NCBI RefSeq assembly: GCF_010729485.1 | Contig: NZ_AP022609.1 | Span: 3,596,001-3,660,000, forward strand | DNA from: Mycolicibacter hiberniae | GTDB taxonomy: Bacteria > Actinomycetota > Actinomycetes > Mycobacteriales > Mycobacteriaceae | Direction: 5' to 3' | Length of the DNA: 64,000 nt | In this document: in pieces, positions 31,188-43,349 of the stretch | Numbering within the stretch: position 1 is the first letter of the stretch | How the letters are laid out: each line of letters begins with the position of its first letter | The notes under the pieces: generated by a model | Database searches by the model: none | Told to the model about the DNA's origin: nothing | What the model saw: only the letters and a program-made list of their open reading frames with translations | Program-made: the position numbers and the translations under genes

Positions 31188-33104
31188 TCAGGGCACCTCC
31201 GGCGGCATCCCGGTGTATTGCGGTCGCGTCGGTTCCGGCACGGCCAGCCCGCAGCGGATCAGTTCGTCGCGCGGGACTCGCTCGATCCGGTATCGGGTGT
31301 AGCTCGGCGAGTGCAACAGATTGGACAGGAACCGGCGCGGCCCCATCGGCGCGCGCACCGAGCCCAGCACCGCCGCGGTGTCCGGGCAGCGTAGGGCGGC
31401 CTCCGCCTGGGCGATCCAGTCCTGGTCCAAGTAGCCCGGGATGAGCGGATACCACTTGACCCACGGCCCGTCGGCCACCACCCAGTCCCGGAACAGGTCC
31501 TTGTCATGGCCGATCCGGCCGTGCTCCAACCGCCCGGTGTGCGCCGCGATCGGGTTGGCCAACCCGATCTGGTCCAGCAACCGCACGTCGAGGCCGGTGT
31601 TCATGCCCAGCATGCCCAAGTTGGTGAAGAAGACGGTGTGGGGTCCGGTTGCGCCCGGACCCGGATCGGTCTCAACGCCGAGACCGGGGGGCACCGGCAA
31701 GATCGCGGGCACCACGTCCCATTGGTCGTAATTGCCCGACGGCAGCAACAGGGCGCCGTCGGGGGTGGCGGCGATCGTGGTCAGGACGGCGCGCATGCGC
31801 GGATAGCCGAGATAGTCCGCGCCGGTCAGCGGGTGGGCCTGGCCGGTCGCCTGGGAGTAGAACCGGCGCTCGTCGACGATTCCGGAGTAGGTGACGCGGG
31901 TGGCGTCATAACCCATACCCGGTGAATTGGCCGCCCACAACGCCCATCCGGCCACCGCCAGCCACAGCAGGCCGACGGCGCCGCTGAGCGGGTAACCGGC
32001 CTCCCGGCGATAGCGGGCACCGTCGGGCAGCAGCACCGGAATGACCGCCACCGGGGCCACCATGCAGAACAGCGGCGCCAGCAGCACCCGGCCGTGCATG
32101 AAGTCCCCGCCCTGACGCACCCAGTAGAGGGCCTGGACCAGTCCGCTGGCCACGAAGAAACAGACCACCGCCCCGGGACTTTGCACCAGCCGGGCCCACG
32201 GGCCGACACCGGGGGGAACCGGACGCCGGGGCCGATGACGGACCGCGGAACCGACCCACAGCGCCGCACCCAGCGCGGCGAGCAGCACGGTAGGCACCCA
32301 CAGCGCGTAGGGAGCGTTGAAGTTCGCCAGGTAGATCATGCCCTGCGACCACTTGTCCCCGGCTGCATCCTTGGCCAGTGCGGTTCCCGGCACCAGGAGG
32401 CCGTAGTAGCCCATCCGGAAGATCTGATACGCCACCGGCAGCGCCCCGCCGGCCAGCAGGATCTGCAACCGGCGGCGCCAGTCGGGCGCGGCCACCAGCA
32501 GCATGACCAGGGCGCCGCCGCCGATCAGCGCCAACTCGGGACGCACCAGCACACTGAAGCCGGCCACGAACGCCAGGCAGGCGGTGAACCACGCGCCCCG
32601 GGCCCGCGAGCGCGGCATGCGCAACGCCTGCGACCAGCAGACCAACATCCACCACAGCAAGCCCAGGTAGGCCAGCACCAGACCGGTCTCCAGACCGGAG
32701 GTGGCGAAGTCCCGCGCTGGGGGCAGGGCGATGTAGACCAGCGCCCCGGCCGGCAACAGCAAAGCGCGGCGGCCCTGCAGGCCGGGCGCGTACAGCCGGG
32801 CGGCGCCCAGCATCAGCATGGCCACCCCGGCCAGACTCAGTGCCAGCGCAAAGGCCAGTGCCACGTATTCCATCCGCAACGGCCCGCCGAGCCAACTGCC
32901 CACATACATCAGGTACGTCCAGGCCGTGGAGGTATTGGCCTCCACCCGCTCTCCGGCGTTGAACACCGGCCCGTTGCCGGCCAGCAGGTTGCGCACGGTG
33001 CGCAGCACGATCAGCCCGTCGTCGGAGATCCAGCGTCGCCGCCACGCTCCGATGGCGAACATCGCCAGCACCACCGCCAGTCCGGCCCAGGAGCTCAGCC
33101 GCAC
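31188..33104 (-). CDS. aftB: Arabinofuranosyltransferase AftB
   Basis: 638 residues, near the 627 of M. tuberculosis Rv3805c. GT-C membrane enzyme that adds the terminal beta-1,2 arabinofuranose of arabinogalactan from decaprenyl-phosphoarabinose. About ten membrane helices in the N-terminal two thirds, GT-C acidic loop RRRWISDDGLIVLRTVRN directly after the first helix, and a periplasmic C-terminal domain (GPWVKWYPLIPGYLDQDW). Start GTG 33104 gives VRLSSWAGLAV, matching the M. tuberculosis N-terminus; GTG 33203, overlapping the ubiA end, would add 33 residues. A CCGGACC-GTAG-GGTCCGG hairpin lies between ubiA and this start. Confidence 0.93.
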   Translation of the reverse strand: MRLSSWAGLAVVLAMFAIGAWRRRWISDDGLIVLRTVRNLLAGNGPVFNAGERVEANTSTAWTYLMYVGSWLGGPLRMEYVALAFALALSLAGVAMLMLGAARLYAPGLQGRRALLLPAGALVYIALPPARDFATSGLETGLVLAYLGLLWWMLVCWSQALRMPRSRARGAWFTACLAFVAGFSVLVRPELALIGGGALVMLLVAAPDWRRRLQILLAGGALPVAYQIFRMGYYGLLVPGTALAKDAAGDKWSQGMIYLANFNAPYALWVPTVLLAALGAALWVGSAVRHRPRRPVPPGVGPWARLVQSPGAVVCFFVASGLVQALYWVRQGGDFMHGRVLLAPLFCMVAPVAVIPVLLPDGARYRREAGYPLSGAVGLLWLAVAGWALWAANSPGMGYDATRVTYSGIVDERRFYSQATGQAHPLTGADYLGYPRMRAVLTTIAATPDGALLLPSGNYDQWDVVPAILPVPPGLGVETDPGPGATGPHTVFFTNLGMLGMNTGLDVRLLDQIGLANPIAAHTGRLEHGRIGHDKDLFRDWVVADGPWVKWYPLIPGYLDQDWIAQAEAALRCPDTAAVLGSVRAPMGPRRFLSNLLHSPSYTRYRIERVPRDELIRCGLAVPEPTRPQYTGMPPEVP

Positions 33105-33180
33105 CGACGGGCTGTAGGCGATCGCCGGCCAGCCCAGCGGCCGGACCCTACGGTCCGGTGTCGCTCCTGGTGGGAGTCGG

Positions 33181-34104
33181 CTAGCCGAAGGCGACGGCAA
33201 CACCGATGGTTCCGATCCAGGCCAGCGCCATCAGCTGCATCACCCGGTCACGACGCAGGATGTCTTCGGGCTCGCCGGCCATGCCGCCGTCGACGTCGAC
33301 GGCGTATCGCAGGATGGCGATGGTGATCGGAATGATCGACACCGCGTACCAGGAGCCCGAACCGCTGTCGCGTTCGAAGGCGAAGAGGCTGTAACAGACC
33401 AGCATGGCGGTGGCCGACGCCGTCCATACGAAGCGCAGGTAGGTGCCGGTGTAGCTCTCCAGCGATTTGCGGATCTTGGCACCGGTCTGCTCGGCGATCT
33501 GCAGTTCGGCGTAGCGCTTGCCGGCCGCCATGAAAAGCGATCCGAATGCCATCACCAGCAGGAACCATTGGGACAGCGGGATGCTGGCGGCCACGCCTCC
33601 GGCGATGGCCCGAATCAGGAATCCCGAGGAGACGATGCAGATGTCCAGCACCGCTTGGTGTTTGAGACCGAAGCAGTAGGCCAGCTGGATGGCCAGGTAG
33701 ATAGCCATCACCAGCGCCAGGTTCGGGGTCAGCCACCAGGAGATGCCCAGCGAGACCGCGCTCAGCGCCACCGCCAGGACGTAGGCCAGCCCCACCGGAA
33801 CCACTCCGGCGGCGATCGGCCGGAACCGCTTGGTGGGATGCGCCCGATCGGCCTCGACGTCCTGGGCGTCGTTGACCAGATACACCGCGGAGGCGGCCAG
33901 GGAGAACACCACGAAGGCGATCAGCGACTTGCGCGCCAGGTCGGCGTAGTCGTAGTGGACGCCGCCGCCGAGCGCGGCCAGTGGGGCCGCGACCACCAAC
34001 ACGTTCTTGACCCACTGGCGGGGCCGGATCGCCTTGATGACGCCGGACAGCAGGTTCCCCGGCGGGCCGAGCTCGGAGGTTCGATCTTGGGTGTCTGCGC
34101 TCAT
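33181..34104 (-). CDS. ubiA: Decaprenyl-phosphate phosphoribosyltransferase UbiA (Rv3806c)
   Basis: 307 residues. UbiA-superfamily membrane enzyme that joins phosphoribose pyrophosphate to decaprenyl phosphate, the first step to the arabinose donor DPA. Nine predicted helices; first aspartate motif NDAQDVEADRAHPTKRFRP near residue 73, second acidic region YAVDVDGGMAGEPED near residue 275. AIRPRQWVKNVLV at the N-terminus is highly conserved. ATG 34104 overlaps the stop of the upstream PAP2 phosphatase gene by four bases. Its product is the direct substrate for that phosphatase. Confidence 0.96.
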   Translation of the reverse strand: MSADTQDRTSELGPPGNLLSGVIKAIRPRQWVKNVLVVAAPLAALGGGVHYDYADLARKSLIAFVVFSLAASAVYLVNDAQDVEADRAHPTKRFRPIAAGVVPVGLAYVLAVALSAVSLGISWWLTPNLALVMAIYLAIQLAYCFGLKHQAVLDICIVSSGFLIRAIAGGVAASIPLSQWFLLVMAFGSLFMAAGKRYAELQIAEQTGAKIRKSLESYTGTYLRFVWTASATAMLVCYSLFAFERDSGSGSWYAVSIIPITIAILRYAVDVDGGMAGEPEDILRRDRVMQLMALAWIGTIGVAVAFG

Positions 34105-34651
34105 CGCGAGTCTCCAGAGTCGTCCAGGCGGATTGCCGCGGCGGCGACCGCGGCGCCCACCAGCGCGCCGGTGGCGACGTCACTGGGGTAATGCACGCCG
34201 AGCACCATCCGCGACAGCGCCATCGGCGGCACCACCAGGGCCGGAAGGGCCCGCGCCGGAAGCCCGGCCGCCCGGCCCAGCAGGATGGCCGCCGCCGCGG
34301 TGGAGGTGGCGTGCGCCGAGGGGAAGCTCAACGCGCTGGGAGTCCCGACGTTGATGGCGATCGCCGGATGGTTCGGGCGCTTGCGGCGCACGATGCGCTT
34401 GATGATCACCGCGGCAGCGTGCGCGGCCAGGGTGCCGGCGCCGGCCAGCAACCACGACCGGCGCCGCTGCGGCTGCGCCAGCGCGCCGAGCGCCGCTACC
34501 GCCAGCCAGCCCAGACTGTGTTCGCCGAAGTGCGACAACGCCCGCGCAGCGGGCAGCACGCCGGGCCGCCCGGCCAACGCCGACTGCACGGCGACCAGCA
34601 CGGCGTCCTCGCCGTGCGGGGGAATCGCGTCGGGGTCCAGGGCGTGTTCCC

Positions 34652-34655
<4 letters not shown>
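34101..34655 (-). CDS. PAP2-type decaprenylphosphoryl-phosphoribose phosphatase (Rv3807c homologue)
   Basis: 184 residues. Membrane PAP2 phosphatase thought to dephosphorylate decaprenyl-phosphoryl-5-phosphoribose made by UbiA. The three phosphatase motifs are visible: KRIVRRKRP (about residue 91), SFPSAHATS (about 117) and SRMVLGVHYPSDVATG (about 151). Several hydrophobic helices. ATG 34655 overlaps the glfT2 stop (ATGA); a longer open frame reaching 34883 lies within glfT2 and lacks family similarity. Sits between glfT2 and ubiA in a fully overlapping operon. Confidence 0.93.
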
Positions 34656-37875
<3,220 letters not shown>

Positions 37876-38017
37876 TCACGATTCGATCTCGTCACTCTTT
37901 TCACACAAGTCACACGCGTACCGTCAGTCACGTAGGGCAGATATCAAGTGCAGTAAACGCCACGACGGCCGCGGCAGAACCGCAGGTTGACGGGCAAAAC
38001 ACATTGAGGAGACTTCC

Positions 38018-38866
38018 GTGCCGAACCGACGTCGACGCAGGCTCTCGACAACCATGAGCGCAGTCGCCGCCCTGGCGGTCGCGAGTCCGTTCGCAGTTAT
38101 CGCTGTATCTGAGCTGGTCGCTCACGACAGCGCCCCTCAACACCACGACTTCGTCGCGGCCTCGTCCGTGGCCGACTTGCCCGGTGAGCTGATCACCGCT
38201 CTCTCGCAGGGCCTGTCCCAGTTCGGGGTCAACCTCCCGCCGGTGCCGGGATTCACCAACGGCGCCGCCTCGACCGGGCTCTACCCGAGCGCCACGACCG
38301 GGACCTATCCCGGCCTGACGTCGCCGGGCCTGGGCACACCGGGACTCACCTCGCCGGGCCTGGGCACACCGGGGCTCACCGACCCGTCGCTGACCACCCC
38401 GTCGCTGTCGACGCCGCCGCTGGGCACGCCGGGAGTGTCGACCACCTCCGGCCTGACCACGCCCCCGCTGTTGACCGACTCGTCGCTGACCAGCCCGGGT
38501 CTGACCAGTCCCGGCCTCACCAGCCCCGGATTGACCAGCCCCGGTCTCACCAGCCCCGGCCTGACCAGCCCGGGTCTGACCACTCCGGACACCGGCCTGC
38601 TCGGGTCCGACGGTCTGCCGCTCACCTCGCCGGTGGGCCTGGACCCCGGCCTGGACGGCACGTACCCGATCCTCGGCGACCCGTCGCTGGGGATGCCGGA
38701 GCCCGCCAGCGGCGGACTGGTCAGTGACCTGATGAGCGCGGCCAACCAGTTGGGCGCCGGCCAGGCCATCGACTTGATCAAGGGTGTGGTGATTCCCTCG
38801 ATCGCACAGGCAGCGCAGGGCGCTGGGCCGGCGGTCGCCGCCCCGCCCCCGCCGCCGTTGCCCTAA
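38018..38866 (+). CDS. erp: Exported repetitive protein Erp (PirG)
   Basis: 282 residues. Cell-surface virulence-associated protein of mycobacteria. Basic N-terminus and signal-type hydrophobic segment (about 13-33), a conserved region (DLPGELITALSQGLSQFGVNLPP), a central domain of PGLTS-type pentapeptide repeats (residues about 95-190, with six uninterrupted units near 165-195), and a conserved C-terminal domain (SDLMSAANQLGAGQAIDLIKG) with a Pro-rich end. The repeat number differs among species, so this region is species-specific. GTG 38018 follows GAGGAG. Divergent from glf with 277 bases between. Confidence 0.93.
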   Translation: MPNRRRRRLSTTMSAVAALAVASPFAVIAVSELVAHDSAPQHHDFVAASSVADLPGELITALSQGLSQFGVNLPPVPGFTNGAASTGLYPSATTGTYPGLTSPGLGTPGLTSPGLGTPGLTDPSLTTPSLSTPPLGTPGVSTTSGLTTPPLLTDSSLTSPGLTSPGLTSPGLTSPGLTSPGLTSPGLTTPDTGLLGSDGLPLTSPVGLDPGLDGTYPILGDPSLGMPEPASGGLVSDLMSAANQLGAGQAIDLIKGVVIPSIAQAAQGAGPAVAAPPPPPLP

Positions 38867-38895
38867 CCGGACACACAGCGGAGCTGTTCCGCCCG

Positions 38896-38952
38896 ACGGC
38901 ACCGCAGAGTCGGCCCGCACCTGGCGGGCACCGGAAGACTCTGCGGTGCCGT
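38896..38952. terminator. Nested hairpin after erp with CGCAGAGTC arms
   Basis: ACGGCACCGCAGAGTC at 38896-38911 pairs perfectly with 38937-38952; within the loop GCCCGC pairs with GCGGGC. It lies 29 bases after the erp stop. The core CGCAGAGTC/GACTCTGCG is also the core of the 55-bp palindromes at 28786 and 40775, but with the two arms in swapped order. Confidence 0.65.
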
Positions 38953-39020
38953 TAACCCTGTCCGGGTACCGGCCGGGCACCCGTCGCGTGTCGCATCATC
39001 TACAACACGTGACACATACG

Positions 39021-39026
39021 TAACAT
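39021..39026 (+). promoter_or_regulatory. Leaderless-type -10 of the amidase gene
   Basis: TAACAT, then CAGTGC (6 bases), then the GTG start at 39033. No ribosome-binding site precedes the start. Confidence 0.5.
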
Positions 39027-39032
39027 CAGTGC

Positions 39033-40766
39033 GTGCCAACCCGTCGTCGTCCCCCGCCGACGATCAAGCTGACCGCGACTCTCGCGACCGTGCTGATCCT
39101 GCCGTGGACACTGAACTCCGGGGCAGCTACGAAGGCGCCGCGAGCTTCGGAGGCCGCCCCGAGCGCCGCCGCGACCAAGCTGAGCCAACAACCCCTGGAC
39201 GAACTGGAACCGGGCGTCACCGTCCGAGAGATCACCCAGGACGAACCGTTCACCATGGTGGCCCTCACCGGCGCTGACCTCAGCGGGACCTCGGCCCGCA
39301 TCCGCGCCAAGCGCCCCGACGGGACCTGGGGTCCCTGGTATGCGACCGCGCACGAGACCAAACACGAGGCACCGGGGTCCCGCCGGCCCGACGCGCCCGC
39401 CCCCGGCCCGGAGGGCACCGAACCGGTATTCGTCGGCCGAACCACCGCCGTACAGATCGCGGTGACCCGGACCGCTCCGATCGCGCCCAGCACCGGGTCG
39501 ACGGCCAAACCCCGCGGCGCCGGTCCGTCCGCCCCGGGCGAGGCGGCCAGGGCGCACCCGCCCGCGAAGAAATCCGCGCCGGCCGATCTCGGCTACGTGC
39601 CGGCCACCGCCGCGCAGCCGCTTGCCCAGAACATCTCCGCGGTGCTGATCACGCCGCCGAAAACCCCCGCCGACGCCCAGTGGCAACCGCCGCGGGCCGT
39701 ACTGGCGCCGGGCCAGCCGCCGAACATCATTCCGCGCAGCCACTGGGGCGCCGGGGCCTATGGCCGGTGCGGCAAACCCGTGGAGAGTGGGCCGGTCCAC
39801 GCGGCCGTGGTGCACCACACCGCAGGTTCCAACGACTACGCCCCCGAAGACTCCGCGGAGATCATCCGGGCGATCTACGCCTACCACACCCGCACCCTGG
39901 GCTGGTGCGACATCGGCTACAACGCACTGGTGGACAAGTACGGCCAGGTTTTCGAGGGCCGGGCCGGCGGCCTCACCCGCGGCATCATGGGCAGCCACGC
40001 AGGAGGGTTCAACAGCAACACCTGGGGGGTGACCTTGATCGGCACCTTCGACGACGCACCTCCCCCGCCGATCCAGCTCGAGTCCGTTGGCCGGCTGCTG
40101 GGCTGGCGGCTGGGACTGGACCGCACCGACCCGCGCGGCATGGCCCAACTGACCTCCGCCGGTGGTTCTTTCACCAACGTTCCGCGGGGTGCATCGCTGA
40201 CGTTGCCCTCGATCATCGGCCACCGCGACCTCGACGCCACCGAATGCCCTGGCAACCAGGGATACATCGCTCTCAACGCGATCCGCGAGATCGCCGCCCG
40301 ATTCAACGAACCACCCGGGCCCGAAGACCTCGCCCGGGTGATGGAGGGCGGCGCCATCCACACCCGCTGGCTGGAGTTGGGCGGCGCGGAGGGCATGCTC
40401 GGAGCGCCCACCTCGCCGGAGGCGATCGGCGAGGGCTCCACCAAGTACGCCACGTTCGAACACGGCGCGGTGTACTGGTCGCCGGAGACCGGCGCACAGC
40501 CCATCACCGGGGCGATCTACGACGCCTGGGCGTCGCTGGGCTATGAGCGCGGCGTGCTCGGCCTGCCGACCAGCGCCGAGATCCCTGAACCGGAGTGGGT
40601 GGGGCAGAACTTCCAGCACGGCACGTTGAACTACAACTGGGCCAGCGGAGCGGTGATCCGAGTCGTCGACGGTGTCGCCGAAGAGCTGCCCCCGCCGCCG
40701 CCGGAGGGACCACCGGTGCAGCTCGAGCGCTTCTCTCGGGTGATCGATCCCTTCGCCGGCGAGTAG
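39033..40766 (+). CDS. Secreted N-acetylmuramoyl-L-alanine amidase/PGRP with LGFP repeats (Rv3811 homologue)
   Basis: 577 residues. Signal segment about 12-32, variable Pro/Ala-rich region to about 225, then an amidase_2/PGRP domain: PNIIPRSHWGAG, zinc histidine in VVHHTAGSNDY, catalytic-type tyrosine in CDIGYNALVDKYGQVFEGR, and GHRDLDATECPG with the remaining His and Cys zinc ligands. C-terminal LGFP-like repeats (LGGAEGMLGAPTSP, LGYERGVLGLPTSAE) probably bind the mycolyl-arabinogalactan envelope. It would cleave peptide stems from muramic acid. All three zinc ligands are present, so activity is likely. Confidence 0.9.
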   Translation: MPTRRRPPPTIKLTATLATVLILPWTLNSGAATKAPRASEAAPSAAATKLSQQPLDELEPGVTVREITQDEPFTMVALTGADLSGTSARIRAKRPDGTWGPWYATAHETKHEAPGSRRPDAPAPGPEGTEPVFVGRTTAVQIAVTRTAPIAPSTGSTAKPRGAGPSAPGEAARAHPPAKKSAPADLGYVPATAAQPLAQNISAVLITPPKTPADAQWQPPRAVLAPGQPPNIIPRSHWGAGAYGRCGKPVESGPVHAAVVHHTAGSNDYAPEDSAEIIRAIYAYHTRTLGWCDIGYNALVDKYGQVFEGRAGGLTRGIMGSHAGGFNSNTWGVTLIGTFDDAPPPPIQLESVGRLLGWRLGLDRTDPRGMAQLTSAGGSFTNVPRGASLTLPSIIGHRDLDATECPGNQGYIALNAIREIAARFNEPPGPEDLARVMEGGAIHTRWLELGGAEGMLGAPTSPEAIGEGSTKYATFEHGAVYWSPETGAQPITGAIYDAWASLGYERGVLGLPTSAEIPEPEWVGQNFQHGTLNYNWASGAVIRVVDGVAEELPPPPPEGPPVQLERFSRVIDPFAGE

Positions 40767-40774
40767 CCCTCGTT

Positions 40775-40829
40775 GACTCTGCGCCTACCAGGAAGAAGTT
40801 CGAGTGCAGTGCCTGGTGGACGCAGAGTC
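40775..40829. repeat. 55-bp palindromic element, copy B
   Basis: GACTCTGCGCCTACCAG at 40775-40791 pairs with CTGGTGGACGCAGAGTC at 40813-40829 with two weak positions. The loop has AAGTTCGAGT at the same offset as in the reverse complement of copy A (28786-28840); both are 55 bases. It separates the convergent amidase and HAD genes and includes two of three bases of the HAD stop codon. Confidence 0.75.
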
Positions 40830-41676
40830 AGCGAAGGAAAATCCGTTCCAGCACCCGCGCCAGGCCGTCTTCGCTGTTGGGGGCGGTGATCTCGGCCGCG
40901 GCCGCCAGGACGTCGGGGTGGGCGTTGCCCATCGCCACACCGTGGCCCGCGCGAACCAGCATCGGCAGGTCGTTGGGCATGTCACCGAACGCCACCACCT
41001 GCTCGACGTCGATCCCCAGCGGAGCGATCAGCTCCTCGAGCCCGCTGGCCTTGGTGATCCCCGCCGGCACCACTTCGAGCAGTCCGTTGTTGGTGGAGTA
41101 GGTGATTTCGGCTGCGGTTCCGACGTGCGCCGCAAGCTGCGCCGCCATGTCGGCGCTGGACGCCCCCGCCTTGCGGACCAGCAGCTTGATCGCGGGCTGG
41201 GACAGTAGGTCCTCCAGGGACACCTCGGTGTTGTCGGGGTTCAGCCAGGCGTGTTCATAGCCGGGCGAGCTGACGAACTGCGGGGTTGCCGCGTCATGCG
41301 CGCGCTCGCCGATACGCTCCACCGCCAGGCCCGCTCCCGGCAGCGCACGGCCGACGACTTCGGCCAGCTTGACCAGGTTGTCGGCCGACAGCGTCCGCGC
41401 CGACACCACCCGGTCGGTGGCCGGGTCGTAGATCACCGCCCCGTTGGCGCACACCGCCATCGGTGCGAACCCGAGCGCGTCGACCACCGGCGCGATCCAC
41501 CGCGGCGGGCGACCGGTTGCCAGCACGAAATGCGCGCCGGAGTCCACGGCCGCGTGCACCGCGGCCCGGGTCCGGGCGGTGATGGCTTCGTTGTCGTCGA
41601 GCAGGGTGCCGTCGACATCGCTGGCGATCAGCGCGGGGCGGCCGCTGCGGCCAGTCATCGACACGGCCTCGGCCAC
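40828..41676 (-). CDS. HAD-superfamily Cof-type phosphatase (Rv3813c homologue)
   Basis: 282 residues. HAD phosphatase with the large C2B cap of the Cof type: motif I ASDVDGTLLDD (about residue 18), motif II VLATGRPP, motif III lysine in TKASGLEEL, and motif IV GDMPNDLPML. These enzymes remove phosphate from sugar phosphates or similar metabolites; substrate not predictable. Start GTG 41676 or ATG 41658; the second gives a product beginning MTGRSG. Follows two acyltransferase genes on the same strand, as in M. tuberculosis. Its stop codon lies within palindromic element B. Confidence 0.88.
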   Translation of the reverse strand: MAEAVSMTGRSGRPALIASDVDGTLLDDNEAITARTRAAVHAAVDSGAHFVLATGRPPRWIAPVVDALGFAPMAVCANGAVIYDPATDRVVSARTLSADNLVKLAEVVGRALPGAGLAVERIGERAHDAATPQFVSSPGYEHAWLNPDNTEVSLEDLLSQPAIKLLVRKAGASSADMAAQLAAHVGTAAEITYSTNNGLLEVVPAGITKASGLEELIAPLGIDVEQVVAFGDMPNDLPMLVRAGHGVAMGNAHPDVLAAAAEITAPNSEDGLARVLERIFLR

Positions 41677-41691
41677 GGTGCGCGCACTGCC

Positions 41692-42468
41692 TTACAGCTC
41701 CGTGCCGGGAGGGTCGGCCCGATGGCCACCTGCACTCTTACGCTTCCGTTCCGCCAGTTCCTGCTCTTCCAAAATCCTAGCCTCCTCCGGGGTGGGCGCT
41801 GCTCCGCCGAGTCGTCGGGGCACCCAGAATTCACCGGCCGGATGCGGGTAGTCCTGCTGCACCGCAGCCAGTATCGGCGACATGTGCTCGCGCAGCCGGG
41901 CGGTGAGCGCCGCGGCGTCCCCGCAGGGGGCCAGTGGCTCCCCCACCTGCACGGTGACCGGTACCTTGCTGGCCACCAACCGCGCGCGCGGGTGATCCTT
42001 GGTCCAGAGCCGGTGCGCACCCCACACGATCAGCGGGATTATCGGCACCTGCGCCTCCAGGGCCATCCGGGCCGCCCCGGATTTGAACCGCTTGAGCTCG
42101 AAGCTGCGGCTGATGGTGGCCTCGGGATACACGCCCACCAACTCTCCCGAGCGCAACGCGGCGACCGCATGCCGGTAGGCGTCGGCGCCGGCCGCCCGGT
42201 CCACCGGGATGGTGCGGGTGTGGCGGATCAGATAGTTCACCACCGGCACCCGCTGCATCTCGGCCTTGATCATGAACCGCATCCGGCGGCCCCGGTAATA
42301 CGCCGCCAACCCGGCCGGCAGGAAGTCCACGTAACCGGTGTGGTTGATCGCGATCACCGCGCCGCCCCGGGCCGGAATGCGTTCCAGTCCCCGATAGTCG
42401 ATCCGAGCGCCGGCGATCTTCACCGCGCTCAACGCCGTGAACTCCAACGCTCGGAAGACGGGCTCCAT
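41692..42468 (-). CDS. PlsC-type 1-acylglycerol-3-phosphate acyltransferase, paralogue 1 (Rv3814c/Rv3815c-like)
   Basis: 258 residues. Lysophosphatidic-acid-acyltransferase family. Catalytic motif INHTGYVDFLPAG (NHX4D variant, about residue 41), arginine block VYPEATISRSFELK, and PIIPLIVWG. About 60 percent alike to the gene upstream, nine bases away, so this is a tandem duplication; M. tuberculosis has three copies. Role in phospholipid or glycolipid acylation is inferred from the family. C-terminal tail is charged and variable (EEQELAERKRKSAGG). Confidence 0.88.
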   Translation of the reverse strand: MEPVFRALEFTALSAVKIAGARIDYRGLERIPARGGAVIAINHTGYVDFLPAGLAAYYRGRRMRFMIKAEMQRVPVVNYLIRHTRTIPVDRAAGADAYRHAVAALRSGELVGVYPEATISRSFELKRFKSGAARMALEAQVPIIPLIVWGAHRLWTKDHPRARLVASKVPVTVQVGEPLAPCGDAAALTARLREHMSPILAAVQQDYPHPAGEFWVPRRLGGAAPTPEEARILEEQELAERKRKSAGGHRADPPGTEL

Positions 42469-42477
42469 GGCAGGGCG

Positions 42478-43266
42478 TTATTCAGCGGCGCCCGTCGGGC
42501 TCGGCGGCTGCTGCTGGCGGGCGGCCCGCTGCTCGGCTTTGCGGGCTGCTTCGGCGGCGTCGAGTTCGAGCGCTTCGGCCGGGGTGGGGGCACCGCCACC
42601 GAGCCGGGCCGGCACCCAGAAGGCTCCAGCAGGGTGCTCGGGGTAGGCGTCCTGGGCCTGCTCCAGCAGGTGCTGCATGCGGGTCTGCAACAGAGCGCGC
42701 AGATCTTCGACCGGCGGGGTCGGGGGAATCGGCTCGCCGATCGTCACCGAGATGGGCACCTTGCTGCGACCGAGCCGCTTCGGGTGATCCTTGGTCCAGA
42801 CCCGCTGGGCGCCCCACACGATGTGCGGGATGATCGGCACCTGCGCCTCGATCGCCATCCGCGCGGCGCCGCTCTTGAACTCCTTGAGCTCGAAACTGCG
42901 GCTGATCGTCGCCTCCGGATAGACCCCCACCAGTTCACCGGCCTTGAGGTACTCCACGGCGGTGGCATAGGACTCCGCCCCCTGGCTGCGATCCACCGCA
43001 ATGTGGCGGCAGCCGCGCATGATCGGGCGGGTCAACCGGTTGTCGAAGGTTTCCTTCTTGGCCATGAATCGCACCCGCCGGCGCGGCTTCGCGTCATAGG
43101 AGGCAACCCCAGCAAAGAGGAAGTCGAGGTATCCGGTGTGGTTGATGGCAATCACCGCGCCGCCGGTCGCGGGCAGGTGCTCTCTGCCGGTGACGGTGAT
43201 TTTCAGGCCCTCATAACGCCACAACGTGTGCGCGGCGAACGCGATAGTCCCATACCAAGGCTCCAC
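42478..43266 (-). CDS. PlsC-type 1-acylglycerol-3-phosphate acyltransferase, paralogue 2 (Rv3816c-like)
   Basis: 262 residues. Motifs INHTGYLDFLFAG (about residue 40), VGVYPEATISRSFELKEF, PIIPHIVWGAQRV. The tail is Ala/Gln-rich (EAARKAEQRAARQQQPP), differing from paralogue 1. First gene of the run acyltransferase-acyltransferase-HAD phosphatase on the minus strand. Divergent from the MBL/Rieske gene with 83 bases between starts. Confidence 0.88.
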   Translation of the reverse strand: MEPWYGTIAFAAHTLWRYEGLKITVTGREHLPATGGAVIAINHTGYLDFLFAGVASYDAKPRRRVRFMAKKETFDNRLTRPIMRGCRHIAVDRSQGAESYATAVEYLKAGELVGVYPEATISRSFELKEFKSGAARMAIEAQVPIIPHIVWGAQRVWTKDHPKRLGRSKVPISVTIGEPIPPTPPVEDLRALLQTRMQHLLEQAQDAYPEHPAGAFWVPARLGGGAPTPAEALELDAAEAARKAEQRAARQQQPPSPTGAAE

Positions 43267-43349
43267 AGCACCAAAGCCTAGGCGATGGGGCCGGCTGCGC
43301 CGCCGGTAAGCTCGGATGGGATCTCTTTGAGCGTCGGGAGAAGAATCAC

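Noticed and set aside
38300..38590. Short DNA repeats in erp as a mobile repeat
   Set aside because: They encode the known PGLTS-type repeats of Erp.
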